From contig CAYRYZ010000001.1 of the NCBI GenBank assembly GCA_964428745.1, positions 16,867 to 80,866 of the forward strand: DNA of 64,000 bases. Reading direction: 5' to 3'. Numbering within the stretch: position 1 is the first letter of the stretch; every line of letters starts with the position of its first letter. Positions 27,414 through 37,426 of this stretch are shown one piece after another. Origin of the DNA: GCA-002713455 sp964428745. Its GTDB lineage: Bacteria; Fidelibacterota; Marinisomatia; Marinisomatales; TCS55. The notes beneath the pieces are model-generated. The model had not been told where the DNA came from, ran no database searches, and saw nothing but the letters and a program-made list of their open reading frames with translations. A program made the position numbers and the translations under genes.

Positions 27414-28694
27414 TTGAAAATAAATAATATAACAAGTCGAACAGTTTTGGATTCAAGAGCATATCCTACTGTAGAAGTAGATGTAAAACTTGAGGATGGA
27501 TCATTAGGCAGAGCAATTGTTCCTTCTGGTGCTTCCACAGGTAAATTTGAAGCTGTTGAACTTCGCGATAATGACCCTAATTATTATAATGGCAAGGGCG
27601 TGAAGTGTGCTATTGAAAATATTAATACATTGATCAATAATTTACTTGTTGGCAAAGATTCCTATAATCAAAATGATATTGATCATTCTATGATCAAATT
27701 AGATGGCACTTCAAATAAAAGGAACTTAGGTGCCAATGCAATTCTTGGTGTTTCAATAGCAAATGCAAAAGCTACTGCTCACTCTAAGGGTATTCCCCTT
27801 TATGATTCACTTGCACTATCAGGCAAAAGAACTCTTCCTATTCCAATGATGAACATTCTAAATGGAGGGTGTCATGCTGATAACAACTTGGATATACAAG
27901 AATATATGATTTTCCCCGTTGGTGCGAATTCTTTTTCCGAAGCCCTACAGATGGGTACAGAAACATTTTATTATTTGAAAGATATCCTTAAAAACAAAAG
28001 CCTGAGTACGACCGTTGGAGATGAAGGAGGTTTCGCTCCAAATCTCCGATCAAATGATGAGGCTATTGAATTAATTTTGGAGGCTGTGGAAAAAACACCC
28101 TATAAATTAGAAAAAGATCTATTTATTGCCTTAGATATAGCAGCAAGTGAATTATACAATGGTAAATACAATTTAATATCAGAAAAAAAACAATTATCAA
28201 CATCTAAAATGGTTGATTATCTGAAATCATTAGTAGACCAATACCCAATTGTTTCTATTGAAGATGGGCTTGACGAAAATGATTGGGACGGATGGCATTT
28301 ACTTAGAAAAGAAATCGGTAATAAATGTCAAATTGTTGGTGATGATTTAACTGTTACAAATGTTTCTCGATTGAAGAAAGCCATTGATAATAAGGCCATG
28401 AATGCTATTTTAATTAAACTTAATCAGATTGGTACTATCACTGAAACGATAGATGCAATTAGCTTGGCTAAAAAAAATAACTTTGGTGTTATAATTTCAC
28501 ATCGCTCTGGGGAGACTGAAGATGTCACTATAGCTGATTTTGCTGTTGCTATGAGTATGGGCCAAATAAAAACTGGTTCTGTGTCAAGAACAGATAGAGT
28601 GGCAAAATATAATCAACTTCTAAGAATTGAAGAGAATCTTAAAAATGATGCAAAATACCCAGGGTTAGAGGTTTTAGGTAATAATAGGGCTTAA
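27414..28694 (+). CDS. eno: Enolase
   Basis: Enolase converts 2-phosphoglycerate to phosphoenolpyruvate in glycolysis. The 426-residue protein has the family N-terminus (SRTVLDSRAYPTVEVDV, with AY in place of the usual GN), the flexible loop VPSGASTGKFEAVELRD, metal ligands in FIALDIAASE, VSIEDGLDENDWDG and GDDLTVTN, and the catalytic Lys and His in ILIKLNQIGT and SHRSGETED. The start is a TTG with no Shine-Dalgarno sequence in an AT-rich leader, which is unusual for such an abundant enzyme; the alignment of the N-terminus supports it. Confidence 0.97.
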   Translation: MKINNITSRTVLDSRAYPTVEVDVKLEDGSLGRAIVPSGASTGKFEAVELRDNDPNYYNGKGVKCAIENINTLINNLLVGKDSYNQNDIDHSMIKLDGTSNKRNLGANAILGVSIANAKATAHSKGIPLYDSLALSGKRTLPIPMMNILNGGCHADNNLDIQEYMIFPVGANSFSEALQMGTETFYYLKDILKNKSLSTTVGDEGGFAPNLRSNDEAIELILEAVEKTPYKLEKDLFIALDIAASELYNGKYNLISEKKQLSTSKMVDYLKSLVDQYPIVSIEDGLDENDWDGWHLLRKEIGNKCQIVGDDLTVTNVSRLKKAIDNKAMNAILIKLNQIGTITETIDAISLAKKNNFGVIISHRSGETEDVTIADFAVAMSMGQIKTGSVSRTDRVAKYNQLLRIEENLKNDAKYPGLEVLGNNRA

Positions 28695-28709
28695 AGCAGA
28701 TATATAAAA

Positions 28710-29033
28710 ATGAAAAGAAAAACTTCATCATCCAAAATTCAATTACAAAAACAAATAATTCGTGGAATTTTAGTAATCGGTGCATTAGCTCTAGTAATAA
28801 TTTTTTTATTTGGTAATCATGGACTTTACCAGCTTTATACATTGAAAAAAGAGCGTGAAAAAATTCAACAAAATATAAATATGCTAAGAGAAGAAAAAAT
28901 GGTTTTAGAAGATGAAAAAATTAAATTACAAACCGATTATAAGCATATTGAAGAATTAGCTAGGGAAAAGTATAGGATGTCAAAAAAAGGAGAACGAGTG
29001 TTTAAAGTAATTGAAAAAGAGAGTAAAAATTAA
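28710..29033 (+). CDS. FtsB/DivIC-type septum formation initiator
   Basis: This small inner-membrane division protein has 107 residues: a basic N-terminus, one membrane helix (about 18-35) and a long coiled coil (about 43-83) ending in the conserved YKHIEELAREKYRMSKKGERVF region. FtsB-like proteins link FtsQ and FtsL at the divisome. Location directly after eno is the same as in many bacteria. Its stop codon overlaps the stop codon of the convergent rhomboid gene. Confidence 0.9.
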   Translation: MKRKTSSSKIQLQKQIIRGILVIGALALVIIFLFGNHGLYQLYTLKKEREKIQQNINMLREEKMVLEDEKIKLQTDYKHIEELAREKYRMSKKGERVFKVIEKESKN

Positions 29034-29857
29034 TCTCTAGTTTGATTTTTTCCTAGGTGGCGACTGTGATTATATAAATCCTTTTTTTCTTTTTCATTCA
29101 AGCCATCATAACCCACATCATTAATTTTATCTAACAAGTTATCAATATGTTTTTTAGCAGCGAAATGTTTGGCTTGCTTTTTCTCTTCTCTTTTATTTTT
29201 TATCTCAGCTAATATTGAATTAAATAATAGTAAAAGTCTAGGCAAATATGTATTTGATCGCAAATAAATAAACCCGATTAGCATACCAGATAAATGAGTT
29301 AAATGGCTAATATTAGATCCAGAGTCCCCAATTGAAGAAATAAATGCCATAGCACCTAATAATATGACAAAATATTTTACTTTTATTGGAAAAAGGAAAT
29401 ATATCAATACCTTCCTATTGGGGAACATCAATCCATATGCCAAAAGAATACCATAAATTGCCCCACTTGCACCAATTAGTACAGAATAAGAATTACTTAA
29501 ATTAAGCAATAGCCAAATTATTCCAGAGCCAATCCCTGTAATAAAATAATATTTTAAGAATTCTCGCCTTCCCCATATTGATTCCATTTCGGAGCCAAAC
29601 ATCCATAAAACAAACATATTCATAAAAACATGGAAAAAATCACCATGGATAAACATATATGTTACTGGTTGCCAGATCATTGGCCAAACATCACCTGATG
29701 ATAAACCAAAAATTTGAGCTAAATCATATCTATCTATCGAAATATATCGAAATATAAACAACAGTGCATTAATCGATATTAATATTTTAATCGCTTCTGT
29801 AAAGTACTGGGGTCTAAAACTTATATTGCCATGTTCTGATTGGAACTGATATCTCAT
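29030..29857 (-). CDS. Rhomboid family intramembrane serine protease
   Basis: A membrane protease of 275 residues with six or seven helices. The catalytic pair is visible as Ser131 in IGASGAIYG and His188 in SHLTHLSGMLIG. The WQPVTYMFIHGDFFHVFMNMF segment (62-82) and the WGRREFLKYY loop (95-104) are family features. The C-terminus (about 220-275) is a charged cytoplasmic tail with a heptad-like stretch. Substrates are unknown. It is the last of the minus-strand group proS-recO-rhomboid. Confidence 0.92.
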   Translation of the reverse strand: MRYQFQSEHGNISFRPQYFTEAIKILISINALLFIFRYISIDRYDLAQIFGLSSGDVWPMIWQPVTYMFIHGDFFHVFMNMFVLWMFGSEMESIWGRREFLKYYFITGIGSGIIWLLLNLSNSYSVLIGASGAIYGILLAYGLMFPNRKVLIYFLFPIKVKYFVILLGAMAFISSIGDSGSNISHLTHLSGMLIGFIYLRSNTYLPRLLLLFNSILAEIKNKREEKKQAKHFAAKKHIDNLLDKINDVGYDGLNEKEKKDLYNHSRHLGKNQTRD

Positions 29858-29991
29858 TTAACTTTTATTTTTTGTATCAATGTAAATTATATCAAATATA
29901 ACCATCTAAATCTATTTTTTTATATAATAAAACAGTTAAAAAAATAAATATGTTCCAATTAATATATCATCGTTGGAATTTTTTAATGTTA

Positions 29992-30678
29992 TCAATTTAA
30001 TAATGACTTCAAAATTTTTAATGATTTAATATTTTTTAATTCTGAAAAATGAATATTTAAGCACGTGTTTAAATAATCGCTAATAATTTTTCTATCATTC
30101 TTAACAAGTTTAATATCTTTATGTATAGCCATTTCACCATTTTCAAAATAGTCAAATATTTTTTTGGCATTAGGAGTACCATAAGGATTAGGTAAAGGTA
30201 TAAAGTCTAATTCAGATTGATGAAAATCTGGTTTGAATCCTAACTGGGTTAGCAATTGATATTGGTAATACCAAAATACCAAGTTTAATTCTGTGGATTC
30301 TTTTTCAACGGTTTCTAATGCTTCCAATAAAATAATAAATAAATCGTTATGTATATCATTTTCTGAAATACATTTATCAGTTAATTCAATCATGGCCATG
30401 GTATATGCTATTTTTTTTAAATCATATGGAATATGCCCCCAATATTTTGAAAAAGAGATTTTAGAAATAGTTTGAAGATCTCTATTATCTTTATAATAAA
30501 AAACTATTTCAATACAATTGCCAGGTTGAAAATATGCAGTTTTAGATGATTTTTTACTATGAGCCCCATGAACAATAAAGCTGGTTTTGCCCATACTTTT
30601 CACAAAACAACGGCAAATAATGCTACTTTCTCCATAGGGAAATCTCTTAAGTACAATAGCATCCGATTCAATGATCAT
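29992..30678 (-). CDS. recO: DNA repair protein RecO
   Basis: RecO helps load RecA on gapped DNA with RecF and RecR. The 228-residue protein begins with the OB fold of the family (ESDAIVLKRFPYGESSIICRCF, residues about 3-24, and KTSFIVHGAHSKKSS), followed by a helical C-terminal domain with LVFWYYQYQLLTQLGFKPDF. The zinc-binding cysteines found in some RecO proteins are not present. It is 28 bases downstream of proS. Confidence 0.9.
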   Translation of the reverse strand: MIIESDAIVLKRFPYGESSIICRCFVKSMGKTSFIVHGAHSKKSSKTAYFQPGNCIEIVFYYKDNRDLQTISKISFSKYWGHIPYDLKKIAYTMAMIELTDKCISENDIHNDLFIILLEALETVEKESTELNLVFWYYQYQLLTQLGFKPDFHQSELDFIPLPNPYGTPNAKKIFDYFENGEMAIHKDIKLVKNDRKIISDYLNTCLNIHFSELKNIKSLKILKSLLN

Positions 30679-30706
30679 TTATTAAAGTATTTATGTAATA
30701 CTTAGC

Positions 30707-32176
30707 TTAATAAGCTTTTGCAAAAATAACTTCATGTTTTGCTTCCTTGCCTGAATAAATACACTTTAACTCATTGGGATTTTCATCAATTGGAATAACT
30801 CTAATCGTTGCTTTTGTTTCTTTCTTTATTGCAGTCTCTGTTTCAGCCGTTCCATCCCAACCACATTTTATAAATCCGCCTTTACTCGAAATAATATCTT
30901 TGAATTCATTGTAAGATGAAACAGTGTGTGTATTTGAATCTCTAAAGTTTTTTGCTTTTTCAAAAAGGCTGGTTTGAATATCATCTAATAAAGATGAAAC
31001 GGTTTCTACTATAGACTCTTTTTGAACAGTCTGTTTTTCAGAATTATCCCTTCTTGCTACTACAACACAATTGTTTTCAATATCTTTTGGCCCTACTTCC
31101 AAACGTAGAGGGGCTCCTTTCATCTCCCACTCATTAAATTTAAATCCAGGGCTATCTTTTCGCCAATCTTCATGGATACGTACCCCTTTCATTTTGAGAG
31201 ATGGAATAATTTCATTTAGATAATCTTTCACAGACTGTTCGTCTTTTTCATCTCGATAAATAGGAATTATGACTACTTGATAAGGCGCAATTTTGGGAGG
31301 AATGATAAGACCTTTGTCATCACCATGAGTCATAATTACACCACCAACCAATCTTGTACTAATCCCCCAGCTCGTCGCATAGACCATCTCTTCAATATTA
31401 TCCTGATTTTGAAATGTCACACCAAATGCTTTTGCAAAATTTTGTCCTAAATTATGCGAAGTCCCTGCCTGTAAAGCTCTTTTATCACCCATCATTGCCT
31501 CTATACAATAAGTAAGATCTGCACCTGCAAATTTTTCGGATTCAGATTTGAGACCCGTATAAACCGGCATTGCAAGATAATCTTCTGCTAAGCGACGATA
31601 TAATTCTAAAATCAATAATGTTTCTTCTTGAGCTTCCTTTGCACTTGCATGAGCTGTATGCCCCTCTTGCCATAAAAATTCAGTTGTTCTTAAAAAAAGA
31701 CGAGTGCGCATTTCCCACCTTACTACATTAGCCCACTGGTTAATAAGCAAAGGAAGATCTCTATATGATTGAATCCATTTTTTATACATTGACCAAATAA
31801 CTGTTTCTGATGTTGGACGTACTATTACTTCTTCTTCTAGTTTTGATTCGGGGTCTACAACTATTCTTTGCTCACCATCTAATTTTAGACGGGTATGGGT
31901 AACTATTGCACATTCTTTCGCAAAACCTTCAACATGTTCTGCTTCTTTTTCTAAGAAAGATTTAGGTATAAATAATGGAAAATATGCATTTACGTGACCA
32001 GTTTCTTTTATCATCATATCAAATGAGTCTTTAATTAACTCCCAAAGTGCAAAACCATATGGGCGGACCACCATAGTGCCTTTTACAGGACCATAATCTG
32101 CTAATTCTGCTTTAGTAACTACATCGGTATACCATGTAGCATAATCTTTCGATTGAGGTGTAACACCTTTAGACAT
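30707..32176 (-). CDS. proS: Prolyl-tRNA synthetase, archaeal/eukaryal type
   Basis: This enzyme charges tRNA-Pro. The 489-residue length and N-terminus (SKDYATWYTDVVTKAELADYG) belong to the short archaeal/eukaryal type rather than the long bacterial type with an insertion editing domain. Class II motifs are visible: the motif 2 region (WEMRTRLFLRTTEFLWQEGHTAH) and motif 3 (TSWGISTRLVGGVIMTHGDD). An anticodon-binding domain and a C-terminal zinc-type domain follow (GGFIKCGWDG ... CIYSGKEAKHEVIFAKAY). Such synthetases occur in scattered bacterial lineages. Confidence 0.96.
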   Translation of the reverse strand: MSKGVTPQSKDYATWYTDVVTKAELADYGPVKGTMVVRPYGFALWELIKDSFDMMIKETGHVNAYFPLFIPKSFLEKEAEHVEGFAKECAIVTHTRLKLDGEQRIVVDPESKLEEEVIVRPTSETVIWSMYKKWIQSYRDLPLLINQWANVVRWEMRTRLFLRTTEFLWQEGHTAHASAKEAQEETLLILELYRRLAEDYLAMPVYTGLKSESEKFAGADLTYCIEAMMGDKRALQAGTSHNLGQNFAKAFGVTFQNQDNIEEMVYATSWGISTRLVGGVIMTHGDDKGLIIPPKIAPYQVVIIPIYRDEKDEQSVKDYLNEIIPSLKMKGVRIHEDWRKDSPGFKFNEWEMKGAPLRLEVGPKDIENNCVVVARRDNSEKQTVQKESIVETVSSLLDDIQTSLFEKAKNFRDSNTHTVSSYNEFKDIISSKGGFIKCGWDGTAETETAIKKETKATIRVIPIDENPNELKCIYSGKEAKHEVIFAKAY

Positions 32177-32315
32177 AATGTTTCTCTTATAATTCCTTTT
32201 GAGAAATTACCGGCTTCCTAATGCCCTTACAACGCCATTTTTAATTTGAATTTATTGAGGCTGATAGTATTCTTTGATTAGTTTCCAACCTAAACAATTA
32301 AACTAGGACAACGGT

Positions 32316-34043
32316 ATGAAGAAAAAATATTTCCTTTTATGTATCAATATAATTCTAATCCTTATTGGTTGTGAATCCAAACACGCAGATATGGTTATTC
32401 ACAACGGTACAATTTATACTATGAGTGATTATAATCCCATCGCTGAAACTGTTATCGTTAAAGATGGAAAAATTATGAATGTAGGAAATCAAATTAATTA
32501 TCGTTCATATATTGGTGAAAAAACTAAAATACTAGACTTGAATGGGGCCACCATGATACCTGGATTTATTGAAGGCCATGGACATTTTATGGGCTTAGGA
32601 TACGCCAAAATGCGTTTAGATCTGTCCGTTGTAGAAAGTTATGATGAATTAGTAGATATGGTAGCAGAAACAGTAGAAAAAGCCCTCCCGGGTGAATGGA
32701 TTCTAGGACGCGGTTGGCATCAAAGTAAATGGTACCCTACTCCGTCCCCATTAGTGAAAGGATTCCAAACTCATGATAAGTTAAGCGCTGTTTCACCGAA
32801 TAATCCTGTATGGCTTACCCATGCAAGTGGCCATGCGGGCTTTGCAAATGCAAAAGCAATGGAAATAGGAGGAATTACAGCTGAATCAGAATTTGGATTT
32901 GGAGGAGAAATAATTAAAAATTTACGCAATCAGCCCACAGGTATATTCAATGAAAGAGCACAAAACCTTATAAGTAAGCATGTGGAAAGCCCAAGTTATG
33001 ATGCTGGATCAAAATCAGATTCAGATACTGATCAACAGAATTCTAATTTGGCACTTGAACTAGCAGTCAAAGAATGCTTAGAAAACGGTATTACATCCTT
33101 CCATGATGCTGGAGCTGGAAAAGAATCAATCCAAACTTTTCGTGATGGTATCAATTCAAATAAATTAAAGATACGTCTATATGTTATGCTGACTAGTCGA
33201 AACCCTGAATTATTAGAAGAGTGGTATAAAAGTGGTCCAGAAATCGGGACTGGGAATGATTACCTAACTATTCGTTCCATTAAGCTAAATGCTGATGGAG
33301 CACTTGGGTCAAGGGGGGCATGGTTATTAAATGAATACACAGATCGACCTGGTCATTTTGGGATGGCGACTCAATCAATCGATTACGTTTATGAAGTGTC
33401 AAAAAATGGTTTAAAACATGGGTTTCAAGTAAATGCACATGCCATTGGTGATAGAGCAAACAGAGAAATTCTGAATCAATATCAAAAAGTTTTCAATGAA
33501 AATCCTGAAAAAGCTAATGACCTACGTTGGAGAATAGAGCATGCTCAGCATATCGACCCTGAAGACATCCCAAGGTTTGGTGAATTGGGCGTTATACCAT
33601 CAATTCAGGGAATACACATGTCATCCGATCGACCTTGGGCTATTAATAGGCTTGGGAGAAAAAGAATTGTCGAAAGTGCTTATGTTTGGCGTGACTTAAT
33701 TGACCATGGAGCAGTAATCGTTAATGGAACTGATGTCCCAGTAGAACCGATTGATCCAATAGCATCATTCTATGCAAGTGTGACTCGAAAAACACTAAAA
33801 GGAGTTCCAAAGAATGGATATGAACCCAAACAAAAAATGACAAGATTAGAGGCACTTAAAAGTTATACAATTAATGCTGCTTTTGCTGCTTTTGAAGAAA
33901 AGATAAAAGGTTCAATAGAAATTGGTAAATATGCAGATTTTACTGTGTTATCAAAAAATATAATTACAGTCCCTGATAATCAATTATTAAATACAAAAGT
34001 CTTGTACACTATTATAAATGGAAAAATTGAATATAAAAATTGA
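32316..34043 (+). CDS. Amidohydrolase family lipoprotein (YtcJ-like)
   Basis: A metal-dependent hydrolase of the amidohydrolase 3 type, 575 residues. The lipobox LIGC (Cys19) indicates an exported lipoprotein. The catalytic domain has the metal motif GFIEGHGHFMGLG (about 84-96), HASGHAGFANAKAME, QVNAHAIGDRANRE and WRIEHAQHIDPEDIPRF, and a late NGTDVPVEPIDP. Family members are often annotated as N-acyl-aromatic amide or carbamate hydrolases; the substrate here is not known. It overlaps the next gene by four bases. Confidence 0.9.
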   Translation: MKKKYFLLCINIILILIGCESKHADMVIHNGTIYTMSDYNPIAETVIVKDGKIMNVGNQINYRSYIGEKTKILDLNGATMIPGFIEGHGHFMGLGYAKMRLDLSVVESYDELVDMVAETVEKALPGEWILGRGWHQSKWYPTPSPLVKGFQTHDKLSAVSPNNPVWLTHASGHAGFANAKAMEIGGITAESEFGFGGEIIKNLRNQPTGIFNERAQNLISKHVESPSYDAGSKSDSDTDQQNSNLALELAVKECLENGITSFHDAGAGKESIQTFRDGINSNKLKIRLYVMLTSRNPELLEEWYKSGPEIGTGNDYLTIRSIKLNADGALGSRGAWLLNEYTDRPGHFGMATQSIDYVYEVSKNGLKHGFQVNAHAIGDRANREILNQYQKVFNENPEKANDLRWRIEHAQHIDPEDIPRFGELGVIPSIQGIHMSSDRPWAINRLGRKRIVESAYVWRDLIDHGAVIVNGTDVPVEPIDPIASFYASVTRKTLKGVPKNGYEPKQKMTRLEALKSYTINAAFAAFEEKIKGSIEIGKYADFTVLSKNIITVPDNQLLNTKVLYTIINGKIEYKN

Positions 34044-34768
34044 TTAGCGCAAATTCAGATAAACTTGTACGATCTTTGCACCAAAAAAAGTATCGCATAA
34101 AAAATAATAAATTCATTCTTGAAGGGATTAGAACGATTGATTGTGCCATTAATAATGCTACAAGTTTTTCATTTATTATATATACAAAAAGATTTTCAAA
34201 TCAAAATCCTGAATTAATTTCAAAAATAAACTGCAAAACCACTGAAATAGTTTCTGAAAAGGAAATGGAAAAATTATCTCCTTCAAAGTCTCCATCGGGT
34301 ATATTAGCAATTGCTAATATAATTGATTATGGTCAATTCAATAATCATAACAATGTTATTTATTTAGACGAAATTTCTGACCCGGGTAATATGGGTACAA
34401 TAATAAGGACAGCGGTATGGTTTGGAGTTTATCAAATCGCTTTATCCCCTGGATGCATTGACCCGTATAACCCTAAAGTCGTTCGCAGTGCGATGGGAAG
34501 TCATTTTTCTCTTAGTTGGATTGGGGGGAAAAAAATATCATCCTTAAAGAATTATGTATTAATTGGCGCGGATCAAAATAGTAAAAACAAAAAGTTAGAT
34601 AAATTGATTGATAAATGGGCTCTTGTAATGGGAAGTGAATCCCACGGGATTTCAAAAACAACTCGTTCATATCTTGATCAAACCATTGGAATTACGAAAA
34701 TAGGAACTGGAGAATCATTAAATATTGGCGTTGCAATGGGTATTTTACTTCATAAAATGACAAAATAA
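34040..34768 (+). CDS. TrmH/SpoU family RNA ribose methyltransferase
   Basis: This enzyme transfers a methyl group to a ribose 2'-OH in tRNA or rRNA. The 242-residue protein has an N-terminal substrate-recognition part (FILEGIRTIDCAI) and a knotted SPOUT domain with motif 1 (LDEISDPGNMGTIIRTAVWFG), motif 2 (LVMGSESHGIS) and motif 3 (ESLNIGVAMGILLHKM). The exact target RNA cannot be told. It starts with TTG, overlapping the amidohydrolase stop. Confidence 0.92.
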   Translation: MISANSDKLVRSLHQKKYRIKNNKFILEGIRTIDCAINNATSFSFIIYTKRFSNQNPELISKINCKTTEIVSEKEMEKLSPSKSPSGILAIANIIDYGQFNNHNNVIYLDEISDPGNMGTIIRTAVWFGVYQIALSPGCIDPYNPKVVRSAMGSHFSLSWIGGKKISSLKNYVLIGADQNSKNKKLDKLIDKWALVMGSESHGISKTTRSYLDQTIGITKIGTGESLNIGVAMGILLHKMTK

Positions 34769-34839
34769 TGCTTTGTTTCACCATTGCTCTATAAAGTGGT
34801 AATTTTCCCCTATGATGAAAAAAATGGATTTAGAGCCTC

Positions 34840-35637
34840 ATGAACCGGACCCTCTCAGTTCCGTTCGCATTTTGGATCGTTTTATTATCGGTTTTTTCTG
34901 CACTAATTATTGCCTCGATTTTTAGCGCATTGGATCCGTCTATCCTTGACGGATCTACACCAGAACTTTCAACATATATCTCAATGTTTGTTGGTCAGGC
35001 TTTCTTGATTGTACCCGTCTTGATTTTATTGAATCGTAAACAACTTTCAATTATTGAATCTCTCCGCCTAAATGCTATTTCAAAGCAAGTTATAGTAGCT
35101 ACAATACTGCTTTCAATCGGTGCCATGATAATTGCTGATGAAATAAACATATTAGTTGATATGATCATACCTGCACCAGATTCTTTTCTCCAATTAGAAG
35201 CTCTGCTTACACCCGACAATCCTATATCTATGTTTTTACTTATAATCACCATTGTACTACTAGCCCCGATTGGAGAAGAACTGTTATTTAGAGGATTCTT
35301 ACAAAAATACTTAGAGGTTGCTTGGGGAGATATAACTAAAGCTATACTTTTATCTAGTTTATTTTTTGCAGCAATACATTTTAATCCATATTGGTTGATT
35401 CAAATATACTTATTAGGTGTTTTATTAGGATATATTGCTTGGCAAACTCAATCGGTTGTTTCATCAATAATTTTTCATGTAATAATTAATGCTTCTTCAC
35501 TTATATTTACATTTTTAGGCGAACCAGCTGAATCAGCATTAATATGGCGGGGGCATATAAACCCTATTATTTTGTTATTAGGCACCTATTTGTTTTGGAT
35601 TGGTTTAAAACAAATGAAAATTGTTAGGGTATTGTAG
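34840..35637 (+). CDS. CPBP family intramembrane metalloprotease
   Basis: This 265-residue membrane protein of the CAAX-protease and bacteriocin-processing (CPBP/Abi) family has about seven helices. The metal-binding motifs are EELLFRGFLQ (EExxxR, about 147-156), FAAIHFNPYW and IIFHVIINASS. Such proteins act on lipidated or membrane peptides; here the substrate is unknown. It is 71 bases after the methyltransferase gene and the mgtE start codon follows its stop almost immediately. Confidence 0.9.
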   Translation: MNRTLSVPFAFWIVLLSVFSALIIASIFSALDPSILDGSTPELSTYISMFVGQAFLIVPVLILLNRKQLSIIESLRLNAISKQVIVATILLSIGAMIIADEINILVDMIIPAPDSFLQLEALLTPDNPISMFLLIITIVLLAPIGEELLFRGFLQKYLEVAWGDITKAILLSSLFFAAIHFNPYWLIQIYLLGVLLGYIAWQTQSVVSSIIFHVIINASSLIFTFLGEPAESALIWRGHINPIILLLGTYLFWIGLKQMKIVRVL

Positions 35638-35638
35638 A

Positions 35639-37003
35639 ATGAAAAAAGAATTATTTAGCAATGAGATAACTATTCTCAGAGATACTTTTAGACGGTTGCT
35701 CAGACGCCGAGCTAAAACAAATATTATCAAACTAATTGATAAAACTCACCCAGCAGATTTGGCATTACTTTTCCGTTATTTTAATGAAAATGAGCAGGGC
35801 GAAATTTTTAATGACTTAAAGCCGTCAGAAGATACAGCTGAATTTTTGAATGAACTTGATGAGTCAATATCTATTCGTCTAATAGAAAACGAGTCTCCTG
35901 AAAGAATTGCACAAATTCTTGAATACGCTAGTTCAAATGAACAAGCATATTTAATGGGTTTAATTGATAATACATATGCCTCCTCAGTAATTGATCTTCT
36001 TAAGGCTGAAAAACAAGAAGAATTAGAAGAAATGATGGCCTACCCTGAAGATAGTGCTGGAATACTAATGTATACAGATGTGTTTACTCTTCATGAAGAA
36101 ACAAAAGCCAAAGATGCAATTTATGCTCTTCAAGATCAGGAAGATGCGGAGATGGTATTTTATCTTTATACTTTAGATAATGATGGTCGATTAACTGGGG
36201 TTATTTCTTTGCGTGATCTAGTGACTACTTCTGGAGATACAATGCTTAAAGATATCATGTCTAAGCAAATTCATGTTGTTCGCCCTGAGACAGATCAAGA
36301 AGAAGTTGCTCGGATTGTTTCACAATATAATTTTTTAGCAGTACCAGTTGTTGATTCTGATGACCGTCTATTAGGCATTGTAACTGTTGAAGATGTAGTA
36401 GATGTAATCCGAGAAGAAGCAACTGAAGACTTCTTACAAATGGTGGGCGCAGGAAAAGATCGAGAAATTCTTCTTAAATCATCATGGGAAAACGCTCGTA
36501 TGCGAGTGCCATGGTTATTTGCAAGTTGGGTTGGTGGTATTTTAGCCGCATTTATTATTGGTGTTTTTGATAATGTATTACAAAGTACTATTGCACTAGC
36601 CGCATTTATTCCGGTAATTATGGGTATGGGAGGAAATATTGGCACGCAATCTTCAACTATGATTGTAAGGGGATTAGCGACTGGAAGAGTAAGTATAGAA
36701 AACTCGGTTAAAATTTTATTTAAAGAAATTCGTGTAGGGTTACTATTGGGAATCTTATATGGGCTATTATTGGGTCTTTTTGCAATTTTTCGATTTATTG
36801 ATGCCTCTCCAATGATTGGTGTTGTAGTTGGGTTAAGTATTTTTATTTCTATGATAATCGCAGCAACTATTGGCTCTTTAGTCCCATTAATTCTAAACCG
36901 ATTTGAAATTGATCCAGCAATTGCAACAGGTCCTTTTGTTACCACTGCAATCGATATTTTGGGCGTAGCTTTTTATTTCATTGTTGCAGGTGCATTTCTT
37001 TAA
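35639..37003 (+). CDS. mgtE: Magnesium transporter MgtE
   Basis: MgtE is a magnesium channel gated by intracellular Mg2+. I start it at the ATG at 35639, just after the preceding stop, rather than the upstream frame at 35621. The 454-residue protein has an N-terminal helical domain (about 1-115; DKTHPADLALLFRYFNENEQ), two CBS domains (about 120-250; DIMSKQIHVVRPETDQEE, LLGIVTVEDVVDVI), and a five-helix C-terminal channel with IPVIMGMGGNIGTQSSTMIVRGLATG as the signature. Confidence 0.97.
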   Translation: MKKELFSNEITILRDTFRRLLRRRAKTNIIKLIDKTHPADLALLFRYFNENEQGEIFNDLKPSEDTAEFLNELDESISIRLIENESPERIAQILEYASSNEQAYLMGLIDNTYASSVIDLLKAEKQEELEEMMAYPEDSAGILMYTDVFTLHEETKAKDAIYALQDQEDAEMVFYLYTLDNDGRLTGVISLRDLVTTSGDTMLKDIMSKQIHVVRPETDQEEVARIVSQYNFLAVPVVDSDDRLLGIVTVEDVVDVIREEATEDFLQMVGAGKDREILLKSSWENARMRVPWLFASWVGGILAAFIIGVFDNVLQSTIALAAFIPVIMGMGGNIGTQSSTMIVRGLATGRVSIENSVKILFKEIRVGLLLGILYGLLLGLFAIFRFIDASPMIGVVVGLSIFISMIIAATIGSLVPLILNRFEIDPAIATGPFVTTAIDILGVAFYFIVAGAFL

Positions 37004-37024
37004 ACAGGTTAGGGATAATATATT

Positions 37025-37408
37025 TTGAAAATAAAATCATTTTTCATTTCTCATGGTAAACAAATTGCAATATTAATAACGATTACAATCATGGTGCTTA
37101 TTGCATTAAAATATGAAATTGATACCAATGTTGTTGTTTTTGGTACTGTTATCTTAGGAGTATTTACTCAAGCATTTGCTGGTGTAGCTGCATTAATTGC
37201 TACATTACCACTTATTGGTCCACTAATTGTTAAAATATTTACTATCCCAATTTTTTGGGTTCTTAATTCTATGGGATATTTTGTAGGGGCAGTTGCTGTA
37301 AAAAAAGGTTATGGAAGTGAATTTACAAAGTCACGTGTTCTCACGTTCGCTTTATTAGTTGGTATTATATTAGGTTATATCATAGGTCACCTTGTACCAC
37401 TGCGTTGA
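37025..37408 (+). CDS. Small integral membrane protein of unknown function
   Basis: The 127-residue product has about four hydrophobic segments (residues 13-30, 36-56, 58-80 and 105-122) and a Gly-rich loop MGYFVGAVAVKKGYGSEF. No family is recognised. It begins with TTG, 21 bases after mgtE, and is followed 18 bases later by the AroQ-like gene, so it is probably co-transcribed with mgtE; a link to ion transport is only suggested by this context. Confidence 0.7.
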   Translation: MKIKSFFISHGKQIAILITITIMVLIALKYEIDTNVVVFGTVILGVFTQAFAGVAALIATLPLIGPLIVKIFTIPIFWVLNSMGYFVGAVAVKKGYGSEFTKSRVLTFALLVGIILGYIIGHLVPLR

Positions 37409-37426
37409 TATATATTATTTAATATT

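Noticed and set aside
36295..36945. Minus-strand open frame of 216 codons inside mgtE
   Set aside because: It is the complement of a strongly supported mgtE gene, has Thr/Ile/Pro-rich nonsense composition and no start signal.
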